A stretch of DNA of 64,000 nucleotides from JAPUDQ01 sp964573015 (GCA_964573015.1 CAZNHZ010000001.1:310001-374000); one strand, 5' to 3'. Shown: positions 34,921 to 43,571, numbered from the stretch's first letter. Numbers and translations: made by a program. The notes: generated by a model from the sequence alone, not told the origin.

Positions 34921-36279
34921 TTATTCGGTACGAAGGGCGTCAATCGGATCAAGACGAGCGGCTTTGCGCGCCGGGAACCAACCAGCTGCCATGGCGAGCA
35001 ACATAAGACCGATCACCATTCCGGCAATCGGCCAAAATTCAAATACCAATATACGATTCTCGCCGATCGACATCTTTTCCGATATCCACGGATTGAGCAG
35101 CGTGCCGACACCCCAAGCCAGCAGTGCGCCAAATGTCCCGCCGAGCAGCCCTATCCAGGCTGCTTCGTACTGAAACAATCGGCGAACATGACGACCGCGC
35201 ATACCAAGCGCTTTCATGAGACCGATTTCGCGCGTCCGCTCCAGCACCGAGATGTACTGCGTATTGATGATACCAAACACGCTAGCGATCAGCGCCAAAA
35301 TACCAAACACCATGACGATACTCTGGATGACATTGACAATCGTAAAGAGCAGGTTTTGCAGGTCTTTGGCAGTTCGAGCCACCATGTCTTGCCGCTCGAG
35401 TTCAGCCTTGACCGTCGCCGGATCGATACCCTCTTTGACCCGTACGGTGGCATTGAGATATTTCTGATACTGATCGGTGTCTTTGGTCAAAAAATCGGCC
35501 AGTTCTTTGGCGCGGTCATAGGCGATAAATAATCCGTTGCTGGCCGAAAACGCCGTGCTGGATTTGGCGCTGACGGCCCGTACCGTGAGCGTCACATCAC
35601 GACTCTCGCCCTGAGCCAGTGATTTGAGACTATCGAACCCGCCAGTCATAAATGCCTGACGGATCTGCTCGTCGGTCGGCTGCTTGCCTGGCTGAACGAG
35701 ATGCAGGGTGATCTTTTTGCCGATCAGGTCTTTGGCGTGCTTGATGCCCAGTTTGGTCAGAAATCCTTCCGGTACGACGATGTCATCCATCTGTAGTTGC
35801 TGTCCGAGTTTCGGCAGCGATCCGGCTGCGACCTCTGCCCGCACGGTTGGATCATAGGCCGTAATATCGGCGACAAATTTTTGGGTATTTCCCTCCAGCT
35901 GGATGTACTGAGCTTTTACGATATAAGTCACAAAAATCGACTCGACGTTTTTGGTCGCACGAGCTTTTTCTACGTCACTTGCCGTTAGAGCTTCAAACTT
36001 TGCCCCGGCAAATTCCGTCTCGTTTTCGCTATAGGTTCGCAGCCCGCGCTGACCCTCGCCATCGCCAAACATACTCTTGTCTTTGGCGATAAACACCGAC
36101 TGCGGATCGACATTGCTGCTAATCAATTTATTGGCATATTGGCGCGCGCCCGTGCCGGCCGCGAGCGCGGCCGTGAGCGTAAATGCCCCGACGGCAATTG
36201 CCAGGCTCGTCAAAATCGTGCGACCTTTGGCGCTGCGCAAACTGCGGCCGGCCCGGCGGACACTATCGATAATTTTCAT
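34921..36279 (-). CDS. ABC transporter permease, FtsX/MacB-like
   Basis: A 452-residue permease. The first helix (TILTSLAIAVGAFTLTAALAAG, about 23-44) is followed by a long extracytoplasmic domain (about 45-310) and three C-terminal helices with the FtsX-like signature VFGIINTQYISVLERTREIGLMKALGMRGRHVRRLFQYEAAWIGLLGG. The end has WFPARKAARLDPIDALR, typical of MacB-like permeases. It overlaps the upstream ATPase gene by four bases. The pair is probably a mechanotransmission exporter or a lipoprotein/peptide transporter. Confidence 0.9.
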   Translation of the reverse strand: MKIIDSVRRAGRSLRSAKGRTILTSLAIAVGAFTLTAALAAGTGARQYANKLISSNVDPQSVFIAKDKSMFGDGEGQRGLRTYSENETEFAGAKFEALTASDVEKARATKNVESIFVTYIVKAQYIQLEGNTQKFVADITAYDPTVRAEVAAGSLPKLGQQLQMDDIVVPEGFLTKLGIKHAKDLIGKKITLHLVQPGKQPTDEQIRQAFMTGGFDSLKSLAQGESRDVTLTVRAVSAKSSTAFSASNGLFIAYDRAKELADFLTKDTDQYQKYLNATVRVKEGIDPATVKAELERQDMVARTAKDLQNLLFTIVNVIQSIVMVFGILALIASVFGIINTQYISVLERTREIGLMKALGMRGRHVRRLFQYEAAWIGLLGGTFGALLAWGVGTLLNPWISEKMSIGENRILVFEFWPIAGMVIGLMLLAMAAGWFPARKAARLDPIDALRTE

Positions 36280-36977
36280 GCGGTGACCTTTCGTGATTTT
36301 GGCTTGGTAACTTTGACGATCCGACCATCATGCAGTTCAATCTGCATATCACATTTGCTCGCCAGATCATGATCATGTGTCACGATGACGAGCGTACTGC
36401 CGAATTTTTTGTTAAACGAAAATAGCAGATTTTCGATCTTGGCGCCAGTGGCACTATCGAGATTGCCGGTCGGCTCGTCGGCGAAGATAATTTTTGGCTT
36501 GTTGACGATCGCCCGAGCAATCGCCAGGCGCTGCTTTTGGCCGCCAGAGAGGTTTTTGGCTTTTTGATCGATCTTGTCCTCCAGCCCGACGAGCTTGAGT
36601 GCTTCATTGACTCGTCGCTTGCGAGCTGAGGTGCCGATACGAGCAATCTCGAGCGGCAACGCCACGTTGTCAAAGCAGCTCTCGTTTGCCTGGACAAAAA
36701 AGGCCTGAAATATAAAACTGATTTTTTCCGCTCGAAATCGATCGAGCGCTTTTTGATTGAGTGCGCCGATATCATCGCCGTCGACGACGACCGCACCGGC
36801 AGAGGGGCGATCTAACCCGCTCATGATATGCATGAGCGTACTTTTGCCCGAACCAGATTTGCCGACGATAGCGACACTGGCGCCGTCCGGCACCCGAAAT
36901 GTTACCTCTTGCAGCGCGGCAAACACTTGTTCTTTTTTGCCATACACTTTGCCAACATTGACTACGACGATCATCAT
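36276..36977 (-). CDS. ABC transporter ATP-binding protein, MacB/LolD-like
   Basis: A 233-residue ATPase. Walker A is GKSGSGKSTLMHIMSG, the Q-loop is SFIFQAFFVQANES, the signature is LSGGQKQRLAIARA, Walker B is IIFADEPTGNLDSATG and the switch histidine is in LVIVTHDHDLASK. It is the partner of the overlapping permease. The divergent histidine kinase gene starts about 95 bases away and might sense the same envelope stress. The substrate is not known. Confidence 0.92.
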   Translation of the reverse strand: MMIVVVNVGKVYGKKEQVFAALQEVTFRVPDGASVAIVGKSGSGKSTLMHIMSGLDRPSAGAVVVDGDDIGALNQKALDRFRAEKISFIFQAFFVQANESCFDNVALPLEIARIGTSARKRRVNEALKLVGLEDKIDQKAKNLSGGQKQRLAIARAIVNKPKIIFADEPTGNLDSATGAKIENLLFSFNKKFGSTLVIVTHDHDLASKCDMQIELHDGRIVKVTKPKSRKVTA

Positions 36978-37014
36978 ATGTCATTATAGCCGGTTTTTTG
37001 CCCAATAAAAACCC

Positions 37015-37043
37015 TTGTGTTTACCGGCATCGCCTACTATACT
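37015..37043 (+). promoter_or_regulatory. Promoter of the 37073 histidine kinase
   Basis: TTGTGT at 37015-37020, a 17-base spacer and TATACT at 37038-37043. The leader to the ATG is about 23 bases. Confidence 0.7.
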
Positions 37044-37072
37044 ATTAGTTAAGTCAGCGAGAGACAAAAAAC

Positions 37073-39004
37073 ATGAAAAACCATCGACTGCTCCGGATTT
37101 TGGCTTTTATAAGTAGTATTGGGGTTGTTGGTGTTTTTTATTGGTCGGATGTCTTTGCCCAAAGTACCACCATCAACGTTCATGTCGGGCCGCTTATCAT
37201 TGATGTCTGCCCGAATATTCTTGGGCCGCAAGCCTTGGTGCCTGATGGTATGATCATCGATGAAGCCGGTAATTGTGTCACGCCGCCTCCACCGGCTATC
37301 GACGTTTGTGCCAACCTACCGGGCGATCAAGCCACGATTCCTGTTGGCTATTACCGTGACGATAACGGCGACTGCCACCCCCAGCCGTCGCCACCGATTG
37401 ACGTCTGCCCTAACCTTTTTGGTATTCAATCGGTCGTCCCATCCAGTCTGATCGTCGACGCCAACGGCAATTGCGTCGCGCCGCCGGTTGATGAATGTCC
37501 AAATATTGACGGCCCGCAATCGTCAGTGCCGATCGGCATGGTCAAAGTCGATAGTGTTTGCTTCACACCACATGCCACCGTTGATCCGCCCGCTGAAGTC
37601 GCTCCGCCATCCGGTTCGACCCAGCCAACCGGCACCAAATACAAAAACATCCCGACTTTTTTAGATCCTATCGTTGATCCGATCGTCAATCTCATACCGG
37701 AGAAAGTCAAACAAACCCTTAAATCGATACCAGCCGAAGTATCGCGCACCGTACCGTATTATATTTACGCAACCCTCGGTGCCGCTGCCGGTATACTGTT
37801 TTTGCAAGCCCTGCGTGAAATGAGAGCCGCCAATGCGTTGTTGGTTCTGCTCAAACGCGAAAAAAGCGTCGCCGAACAAAAAGACAACTTCATTGCGCTA
37901 GCCTCGCACTATTTGCGTACGCCACTGACTCTGATGCGCAACGGTCTCGACACCATAGTCGCACTCAAAGAAGCCGGCTCCAAGACAGTCGAACCGCTCA
38001 GAGCTGCTATCGACCGGCTGGAAATCAATATCAAAGATATTTTGTCAGACATTGAGTCCGATGAGGCGCTGCGTCATATCAGTCCGCCTCCGGCCGACTC
38101 AAAACCTCAAAGTTTAAGATCACCGTTTTTCTGGGGACCGGCGCTTGGAAGTATCTTGCTTACCTTGATTGCGAACTTTTTGCTGGGAGTTGTTGCTGAT
38201 GTCGATCTAGGCATGGCAAATTTGCTGTTTCAGCTCATCGTCATGGTGGCGATTATCATGGTGTTTTACACGGCGTTGCGCAATCACCATATTCGCTCGC
38301 GACAACGCAAACAGCAGCAACAACTTATCACCCATGAGCGCGCCATCGACAGCGCTCGCAACGAGTTTATACAGCGCTCGACGGCCGCACTTCAGGCCGG
38401 ACTGGGTGAATTGTACTTGTCTAGAAGCAGTATCAATTCCGCCGCATCGGCTCGATTTTTTGACGAAGGTTATTTGCGCTTTAATAGTATTCTTGACAAG
38501 TTTATTTTGCTCAGCAAAATCCAAAACGGCGATATGACGGCTATCGAACAACTAAATCTCCGCAAGATTGTCAACAGCATACTCAAAACCTACCATTCAG
38601 AGATTGACGACAAGCGGTTAACCATCACCAACGAGATCAGTCCAACTATTACGGTCAAGCAAAACCGAGATTTGCTGGAGTTTGTCGTTCGTTCGATCAT
38701 CGATAACGCTATCAAGTTCAATGCTAACGGCGGACAAATTATCATCAAGGCCGATAAATCCACCCACCAGCTCACCATCAAGATTTCCGACACCGGTATC
38801 GGCATACCGAAAGACAAGCTTACACAATTATTTAAGCCGTTTTCACGCGCCGGTTCGGCGGTTCAGTTCAATTACGAAGGCCTGGGCTTTAGTTTATTCC
38901 TCGACAAAATCATTACCGATCATATGGGCGGCGGTATTGCAGCTGCCTCAACAAAAGATAAAGGTACTCACATCACTGTCCGCGCCCATGCGGCCCATGC
39001 CTAA
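37073..39004 (+). CDS. Histidine kinase with cysteine-repeat ectodomain and split kinase core
   Basis: A 643-residue membrane kinase. After a signal-like N-terminal helix (about 8-27) there are four Cys-pair repeats of about 30 residues (43-75, 76-108, 109-139, 140-165), each with DxCxNxxGxQ, then VP and a late Cys. A Pro-rich linker leads to a membrane helix (about 229-248). Next is a phosphoacceptor box, ALASHYLRTPLTLM with His279. Two more membrane helices (about 353-376 and 383-402) follow, then a second helical pair without a histidine (about 420-485), and a HATPase domain with IIDNAIKFN, DTGIGIPKD and YEGLGFSLFL. No receiver is adjacent. The 3' end overlaps the next gene by four bases. 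Confidence 0.88.
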   Translation: MKNHRLLRILAFISSIGVVGVFYWSDVFAQSTTINVHVGPLIIDVCPNILGPQALVPDGMIIDEAGNCVTPPPPAIDVCANLPGDQATIPVGYYRDDNGDCHPQPSPPIDVCPNLFGIQSVVPSSLIVDANGNCVAPPVDECPNIDGPQSSVPIGMVKVDSVCFTPHATVDPPAEVAPPSGSTQPTGTKYKNIPTFLDPIVDPIVNLIPEKVKQTLKSIPAEVSRTVPYYIYATLGAAAGILFLQALREMRAANALLVLLKREKSVAEQKDNFIALASHYLRTPLTLMRNGLDTIVALKEAGSKTVEPLRAAIDRLEINIKDILSDIESDEALRHISPPPADSKPQSLRSPFFWGPALGSILLTLIANFLLGVVADVDLGMANLLFQLIVMVAIIMVFYTALRNHHIRSRQRKQQQQLITHERAIDSARNEFIQRSTAALQAGLGELYLSRSSINSAASARFFDEGYLRFNSILDKFILLSKIQNGDMTAIEQLNLRKIVNSILKTYHSEIDDKRLTITNEISPTITVKQNRDLLEFVVRSIIDNAIKFNANGGQIIIKADKSTHQLTIKISDTGIGIPKDKLTQLFKPFSRAGSAVQFNYEGLGFSLFLDKIITDHMGGGIAAASTKDKGTHITVRAHAAHA

Positions 39005-40140
39005 GCTTTTATATGGTATGGCCGTTTGCTGAACTGGTAGCGCAAATGCATCAGCATCATGCCGGTTCCGACAAATAGTGCCGCCAAAGCCGCCAAAACA
39101 TTAAGCAGCGGTATGATTAGCGCTAAGCCCAGGGCCAAGGCACCAGTCAGACCGACAAGCACCGCATTGGTGGCGCGCTTTTGCAAGATCAGGCCGCCAA
39201 CATAATAAGACGCCAGTACAAAGGCCACAAACATGCTAAGCACCCATGCAAGCAGCAGCGCCAAGCCCGCCGCCACACCAACAACCGTCACCATCAGGAT
39301 AATCGCCAGTACAGGCGCCAACACGATAAAGGCAAAGCCAAACAAAAACGCCAGCAGTACTGAGCGTACCGGCTGCGAGGCTGCGGTGTGGACAAACCGC
39401 GGCGCCACCAGGACAACCAGTACCGTCAAGACAGCCAAGCTAAAAATCGTAAACAACCAGCCGGTAATATCGGCTGAGCCGTCGGTTGAGGCTTTGGTTT
39501 CGGCTTTTTTGAAATGGACCGCACCGGTAACAACCCCGTTTGGTACCGACTGTTCTCGTTCACCCGTGTAATCGAGATTGCCATTGATCTTTGCTCTGCT
39601 ACCGAACACAATGTTTGTCACACCGGCATTAAAATCACGACCAATCATGCCGTTTATATTGGCAGTTTCCGCACCGGCCAGCACATCGCGGCCTACCTCG
39701 CCATCGATTGTCAGCGTTGCTGCCCCACCGGTCAAATCGCGACCAACTTTTGCGTTTTCGACGATGTATACCGAGCTGCCGGCAGCCGTCACACTACCCG
39801 CTACCTGACCTTTGACGACCACTTCACTGCCAGCGACACGTACATCTCCGTTGACCGTACCGTTAACAGTCACATTGGTGGCGGCGGCACAGAGAACATC
39901 ACCCTCGACCGTACCCTGAATTGTTACGCTCGAGCCGGCACAATACACATCGCCCTTGACCGTTCCCTCAACGATAACGTTTTGGCCAGCCAGATAGGCT
40001 GAACCGTCAACCGTTTGATCGGCAGCCACGCGAGCGTCGCCGCTGTCATTAGCAATGTACAGCCCTGACGCGCCCACAAACGAGGCTGTCACGACCGCAA
40101 TGATCAGAGCGCCAAGCGCTCCAAGTGAAAGTTTCTTCAT
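39001..40140 (-). CDS. Exported bactofilin-like beta-helix protein with C-terminal membrane helices
   Basis: About 379 residues. A signal-like N-terminal helix (LGALGALIIAVVTASFVGAS) is followed by a bactofilin/DUF583-type repeat region (about 35-200) with regular hydrophobic turns such as NVIVEGTVKGDVYCAGSSVTI and VTVNGTVNGDVRV, then about five membrane helices (about 235-365) and a basic tail. The beta-helix would lie outside the membrane, unlike the cytoplasmic bactofilins. GGAAGGA precedes the ATG at 40140; an upstream in-frame GTG overlaps the preceding small gene. It may shape or stabilise the envelope. Confidence 0.82.
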   Translation of the reverse strand: MKKLSLGALGALIIAVVTASFVGASGLYIANDSGDARVAADQTVDGSAYLAGQNVIVEGTVKGDVYCAGSSVTIQGTVEGDVLCAAATNVTVNGTVNGDVRVAGSEVVVKGQVAGSVTAAGSSVYIVENAKVGRDLTGGAATLTIDGEVGRDVLAGAETANINGMIGRDFNAGVTNIVFGSRAKINGNLDYTGEREQSVPNGVVTGAVHFKKAETKASTDGSADITGWLFTIFSLAVLTVLVVLVAPRFVHTAASQPVRSVLLAFLFGFAFIVLAPVLAIILMVTVVGVAAGLALLLAWVLSMFVAFVLASYYVGGLILQKRATNAVLVGLTGALALGLALIIPLLNVLAALAALFVGTGMMLMHLRYQFSKRPYHIKA

Positions 40141-40142
40141 AC

Positions 40143-40310
40143 TCACATTCCTTCCGGGCGCACACCTATGTCGGCTAGCGTGAACCCATATTTTTCTAAT
40201 GTATCGACAACCAGTTCTCTGTCACCTTGTTTGTATTCACGTGCGAGCGTGTTCAAAAAATCGCCTGTGTTTTCAAACAATTCGCCCTCAAATTCATACA
40301 CTTTTTCGAT
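40143..40310 (-). CDS. Small protein, possible ATC start codon
   Basis: This predicts a 55-residue acidic protein ending GFTLADIGVRPEGM, of unknown family. A promoter (TTGCAA at 40355-40360, 17 bases, TATGAT at 40332-40337) and a perfect AAAGGAGGT (40315-40323) lie directly before an ATC at 40308-40310. The nearest standard start is GTG at 40299-40301, 13 bases from the Shine-Dalgarno sequence. The longer frame to a TTG at 40373 would begin upstream of the promoter. Its stop lies just after the start of the downstream bactofilin-like gene, so the two are probably coupled. Confidence 0.5.
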   Translation of the reverse strand: MEKVYEFEGELFENTGDFLNTLAREYKQGDRELVVDTLEKYGFTLADIGVRPEGM

Positions 40311-40331
40311 AGCGACCTCCTTTATACTATC

Positions 40332-40360
40332 ATCATACAGTGTGCCATAAGGAGTTGCAA
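40332..40360 (-). promoter_or_regulatory. Promoter of the small gene and bactofilin-like gene
   Basis: TTGCAA and TATGAT on the minus strand with a 17-base spacer. The transcript would start near 40325, just before the AAAGGAGGT. Confidence 0.65.
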
Positions 40361-40377
40361 CGCTGCCAGACAATTAG

Positions 40378-40611
40378 CTACACGCCACCACCACCGCCAC
40401 CACCACCGCCACCGCCGGACGAACCGCCGCCGGACGAACCGCCGGAGCTTGAGCTCGATGACGAAGCATAACTAACCGCCTGGGATATTCCGTCGATACC
40501 GCCGCTAAACGTCGCTGCATTAAAGGATGCTTGGCCGCTATACCAATCAAACAGCACGTGACGAACATAAACAAAGCATGTAACGCATATAAAAGAGGTT
40601 GTGATGTCGTA
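40378..40611 (-). pseudogene. C-terminal remnant of a DUF2207-like membrane protein
   Basis: This stretch encodes a frame without a start codon. It reads a hydrophobic segment (about SFICVTCFVYVRHVLFDWY), then WYSGQASFNAATFSGGI, and ends in a Ser-rich and Gly-rich tail of about 30 residues (SSSSSSSGGSSGGG then a Gly run). That ending is typical of DUF2207/TPM-type membrane proteins. The stop TAG of the preceding DUF218 frame lies immediately before it in the same frame. The N-terminal bulk of the gene is absent, so this is a leftover of a deletion. The Gly run explains the GCC-rich repeat visible on the plus strand at 40381-40450. Confidence 0.6.
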
Positions 40612-41263
40612 CTAAAAATCGATCAGGTGTTTCGTATAGCCGGCTGCAATAAGTCGTTCATATGCCGCCCAGACATTATCGGGGATTTCCTGCTCGATCT
40701 GAAAGCCGCGCGCCGGAAACTCTCGGATGCGCTGGAGGTCACCGACCATAACATTGATAAAGACATCTTTCGAGATTGTATCGTTCATGTGCTCTTCGTA
40801 GGTTAGTTTCGGTGATGTCACCACGATATCGATATTCTCAGCATTAGGCCATTGCTTCATGTAGGTCGCGTAGAGCCGCCGCTCCATGTATGGTTTCGTC
40901 ACGGCGATGATAGATTTTGGATTGATATTTTTTTCGGCAAATAACTTCAATGTATTCTCAATATTTTGTACGGTATAGGTCGATTCTTTTTCGAGTAATA
41001 TCTTGTCCTCATCTACCCCCCTCGACTGCGATATCACGAAACGTTTCCGCTTCGGATAGCTTATTGACATGCTTCGTCACCTTGCCTAGTCCGCCGGTAA
41101 ATACCAGCAGCTCCCCATACCCGTCTAGCATTAGCTGCGCTGAGCGCTCAGCCACCCGCGTATCGAGACAGCCATGCCCGATGATAACTTCCGCGGGATA
41201 CACTTGCATATCCATACGCATATAGTCGAGGAGTGTTTTTGCGTCGCGATCTATCGCAGTCAT
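40612..41263 (-). pseudogene. DUF218 (YdcF/SanA-like) gene broken by a frameshift
   Basis: Two overlapping frames together make one protein. The first (41263 to 41009) reads AEVIIGHGCLDTRVAERS and LLVFTGGLGKVTKHV and then VEGG. The second continues VDEDKILLEKESTYTVQNIENTLKLFAEKN, the normal next segment of DUF218 proteins (EGVxEDxIxxExxSxxTxxN). The break is in a run of six bases (C on plus at 41016-41021, G on minus); five G would restore the frame. It is either a sequencing error or real inactivation. ATGA overlap with the lysS stop shows it once ran as the second gene after lysS. Confidence 0.75.
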
Positions 41264-42768
41264 AGTTTTATATCAGGATAGATCGCCCGAGTCGTCTCGT
41301 CGATCTCATGACGCAACTGCGGGAATGGCACGCCTTCACGCGCAGTAACACCTTCAAATATCCAAAACACTCGTTCGCTAAAGCCGAGGCCGCAGGCCGG
41401 TGGCATGCCGTACTCGAGCATCTCGACAAAATCAATATCCATCATCATCGCCTCTTCATCACCGGCATCACGCATACGCTGCTGATCGAGAAATCGCTGG
41501 TATTGGTCAAGTGGGTCATTGAGCTCAGAAAACAGATTACACAGCTCCGACCCGGCAATCACTACCTGAGCGCGCTGTGTGATCTCCGGACGATCAGGGT
41601 GAGCCTTGGATAGCGGCGAGATAAATGTCGGTGTGTTGATCAGCCAAATCGGCCCAGCAACGTCTTTGCGAATGTTTTTCCAGAGTTTGTCGATACAACG
41701 TGATTTGTTGTCGGCTTTTTCAACCTCGAGTTTATGCTCACGCAGCGCGGCCTGTACTTGTTCGAGCTCACAGTCAAACGGATCAATACCATAGCGATCT
41801 TTGATCGTTTCAGCATAATCCCACTGCTCCCACTTGCCTGTCAGATCGACATCAAACTCGCCGAGTTTGAACTGGAGCGTGCCAAATGTCTCTTGCAGTA
41901 CGTATTTGAATAATTCTTCCTGAAACGCGATGCCGTCCTGCCAGTCCGCATAGGCCCAATACCACTCCATCGCGACATGCTCCGGCAGATGCTCATCTGT
42001 ATAGTTTTCGTTGCGAAACCGCGGACCGATATCGTAGACTTTTTCAAAACCCGCACCGATCAGACGCTTGAGCGGCAACTCATGTGAGATACGCAGGTAA
42101 AAATCCTGGTCGAGCGCATCCATATGCGTCACAAACGGATTGGCATCGGCCCCGCCGGTCGTATGCTCAAGCACCGGCGTATTGACTTCATAAAATCCAC
42201 GCTCATCGAGAAACTGACGCGTCGCTCGCCAGAAATTTGATCGCCGGATGAAGCGCTCGCGCACATCACGATTGACATTCATATCGACGTAGCGGCGGCG
42301 GAAGCGTTCTTCTTTATTGGTGAAACCTTCTTGCTCTGTCGGCATACCACGCAGCGACTTGGTCAGCAAGCGTAGTTGGCGTACATCAACACTCACTTCA
42401 CCCGTCTGAGTCTTGATAACCGGCCCCGATGCTTCAATAAAATCTCCAGGGTCAAGCAGCGTAATCTGATCCATGCCGAGTTGCGATTTGCCGGCATCGA
42501 GCGGCTCAACCATGTCGGATTTCATAAATAGCTGCACCTGACCGGACATATCGCGCAGTACGATAAACGCCAGCTTGCCAAACTTGCGGATGCCGATAAT
42601 ACGGCCGACGACCGTTACTTCCCGGCCCTCAAGCTCCGTAAATGACTCAGCAATCTGGCTGCACTCATGCGTCCGAGTACTATCAGCCGGATACGGGTTG
42701 ATCCCAAGAGCTTTCAGATCATGTAGTTTACGCAAGCGCTCATCGCGCAGTTCTTTGAGTGTCGCCAT
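41260..42768 (-). CDS. lysS: Lysyl-tRNA synthetase, class II
   Basis: This 502-residue enzyme charges tRNA-Lys. The start at 42768 (MATLKELRDERLRKLHDLK) is chosen because the -10-like TACACT lies nine bases upstream and the longer frame overlaps the divergent ABC promoter. The N-terminal OB anticodon domain (VTVVGRIIGIRKFGKLAFIVLRD) is followed by class II motifs: RRRYVDMNVN, YEVNTPVLEHTTGGADANPFVTHMDAL, IGPRFRNENYTDEHLPEHVAMEWYWAYAD and MPPACGLGFSERVFWIFEG. The DUF218 pseudogene lies immediately downstream. Confidence 0.96.
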   Translation of the reverse strand: MATLKELRDERLRKLHDLKALGINPYPADSTRTHECSQIAESFTELEGREVTVVGRIIGIRKFGKLAFIVLRDMSGQVQLFMKSDMVEPLDAGKSQLGMDQITLLDPGDFIEASGPVIKTQTGEVSVDVRQLRLLTKSLRGMPTEQEGFTNKEERFRRRYVDMNVNRDVRERFIRRSNFWRATRQFLDERGFYEVNTPVLEHTTGGADANPFVTHMDALDQDFYLRISHELPLKRLIGAGFEKVYDIGPRFRNENYTDEHLPEHVAMEWYWAYADWQDGIAFQEELFKYVLQETFGTLQFKLGEFDVDLTGKWEQWDYAETIKDRYGIDPFDCELEQVQAALREHKLEVEKADNKSRCIDKLWKNIRKDVAGPIWLINTPTFISPLSKAHPDRPEITQRAQVVIAGSELCNLFSELNDPLDQYQRFLDQQRMRDAGDEEAMMMDIDFVEMLEYGMPPACGLGFSERVFWIFEGVTAREGVPFPQLRHEIDETTRAIYPDIKL

Positions 42769-42830
42769 ACTCACATTAGTGTAGCAAAAACTCCTCTGAC
42801 GTGCGAGATGTCCGGTGTTATAATGAGAGT

Positions 42831-43571
42831 ATGGCAAAAAATATTATTAGTATTGACAAATTTGTGATGAATTTTGGCAGCACAAATGTCATCAATGGCC
42901 TGAGCTTTGACGTGCGACGCGGCGAGACTTTCGGGCTGCTTGGCAGCAACGGCTCCGGCAAAACCACTATCATACGTGCCCTGCTTGGTATCTATCCGCC
43001 CACCGGCGGTACGCTAACGATCGACGGCAAGCCGTACCGCGTCGATGGATCAATCAAACTCGGTTACTTGCCCGAAGAACGCGGGCTGTACAAAAAAGAA
43101 AAAGTTATCGATGTCATGACCTACTTCGGTCAACTCAAAGGCATGGAGCGCGATACTGCACGAAAGTGGTCGCTTGACTACCTAAACCGAGTGCAGCTCA
43201 GCGACAAAGCCGATAGCCGTCTCGATAAACTATCCGGCGGTCAGCAGCAAAAAGTCCAGCTTGGCGTTACGATTATGAACGATCCGGAACTACTGATACT
43301 CGATGAGCCGACCAAAGGCTTTGATCCGGTCAATCGTCGATTGCTTATGAACATCATCGAAGACCACCAGAAAAAAGGTGCCACCGTCGTATTTGTGACA
43401 CACCAAATGGAAGAAGTCGAGCGGCTGTGTGATCGCATTATCCTGCTCCGCAACGGCAAGGCTGCAGCTTACGGCACCATAGCTGACATCAAAAAACGCT
43501 ATGCGGACAAATCTCTCGACGATATTTTTGTCAGTATTTATGGTGATGAAGAGGAGGTTCGTGATGCATAA
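42831..43571 (+). CDS. ABC transporter ATP-binding protein (NatA/YhaQ-like)
   Basis: About 246 residues from the ATG at 42831, placed by a TATAAT box exactly six bases upstream (42819-42824). Walker A is GSNGSGKTTIIRALLGI, the Q-loop region is LGYLPEERGLYKKEK, the signature is LSGGQQQKVQLGVT, Walker B is LLILDEPTKGFDPVN and the switch histidine is in VFVTHQMEEVERL. The DEPTKGFDP and PEERGL wording is typical of the sodium-efflux or antibiotic-export NatA group. It overlaps the permease gene by eight bases. Confidence 0.92.
   Translation: MAKNIISIDKFVMNFGSTNVINGLSFDVRRGETFGLLGSNGSGKTTIIRALLGIYPPTGGTLTIDGKPYRVDGSIKLGYLPEERGLYKKEKVIDVMTYFGQLKGMERDTARKWSLDYLNRVQLSDKADSRLDKLSGGQQQKVQLGVTIMNDPELLILDEPTKGFDPVNRRLLMNIIEDHQKKGATVVFVTHQMEEVERLCDRIILLRNGKAAAYGTIADIKKRYADKSLDDIFVSIYGDEEEVRDA

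Noticed and set aside
40381..40450. CCACCGCC repeats as a microsatellite or regulatory repeat
   Set aside because: The repeat is explained by a glycine run in the minus-strand DUF2207-like remnant.
40374..40574. Minus-strand 66-residue Ala/Val-rich ORF
   Set aside because: It is an out-of-frame shadow of the glycine-rich remnant.
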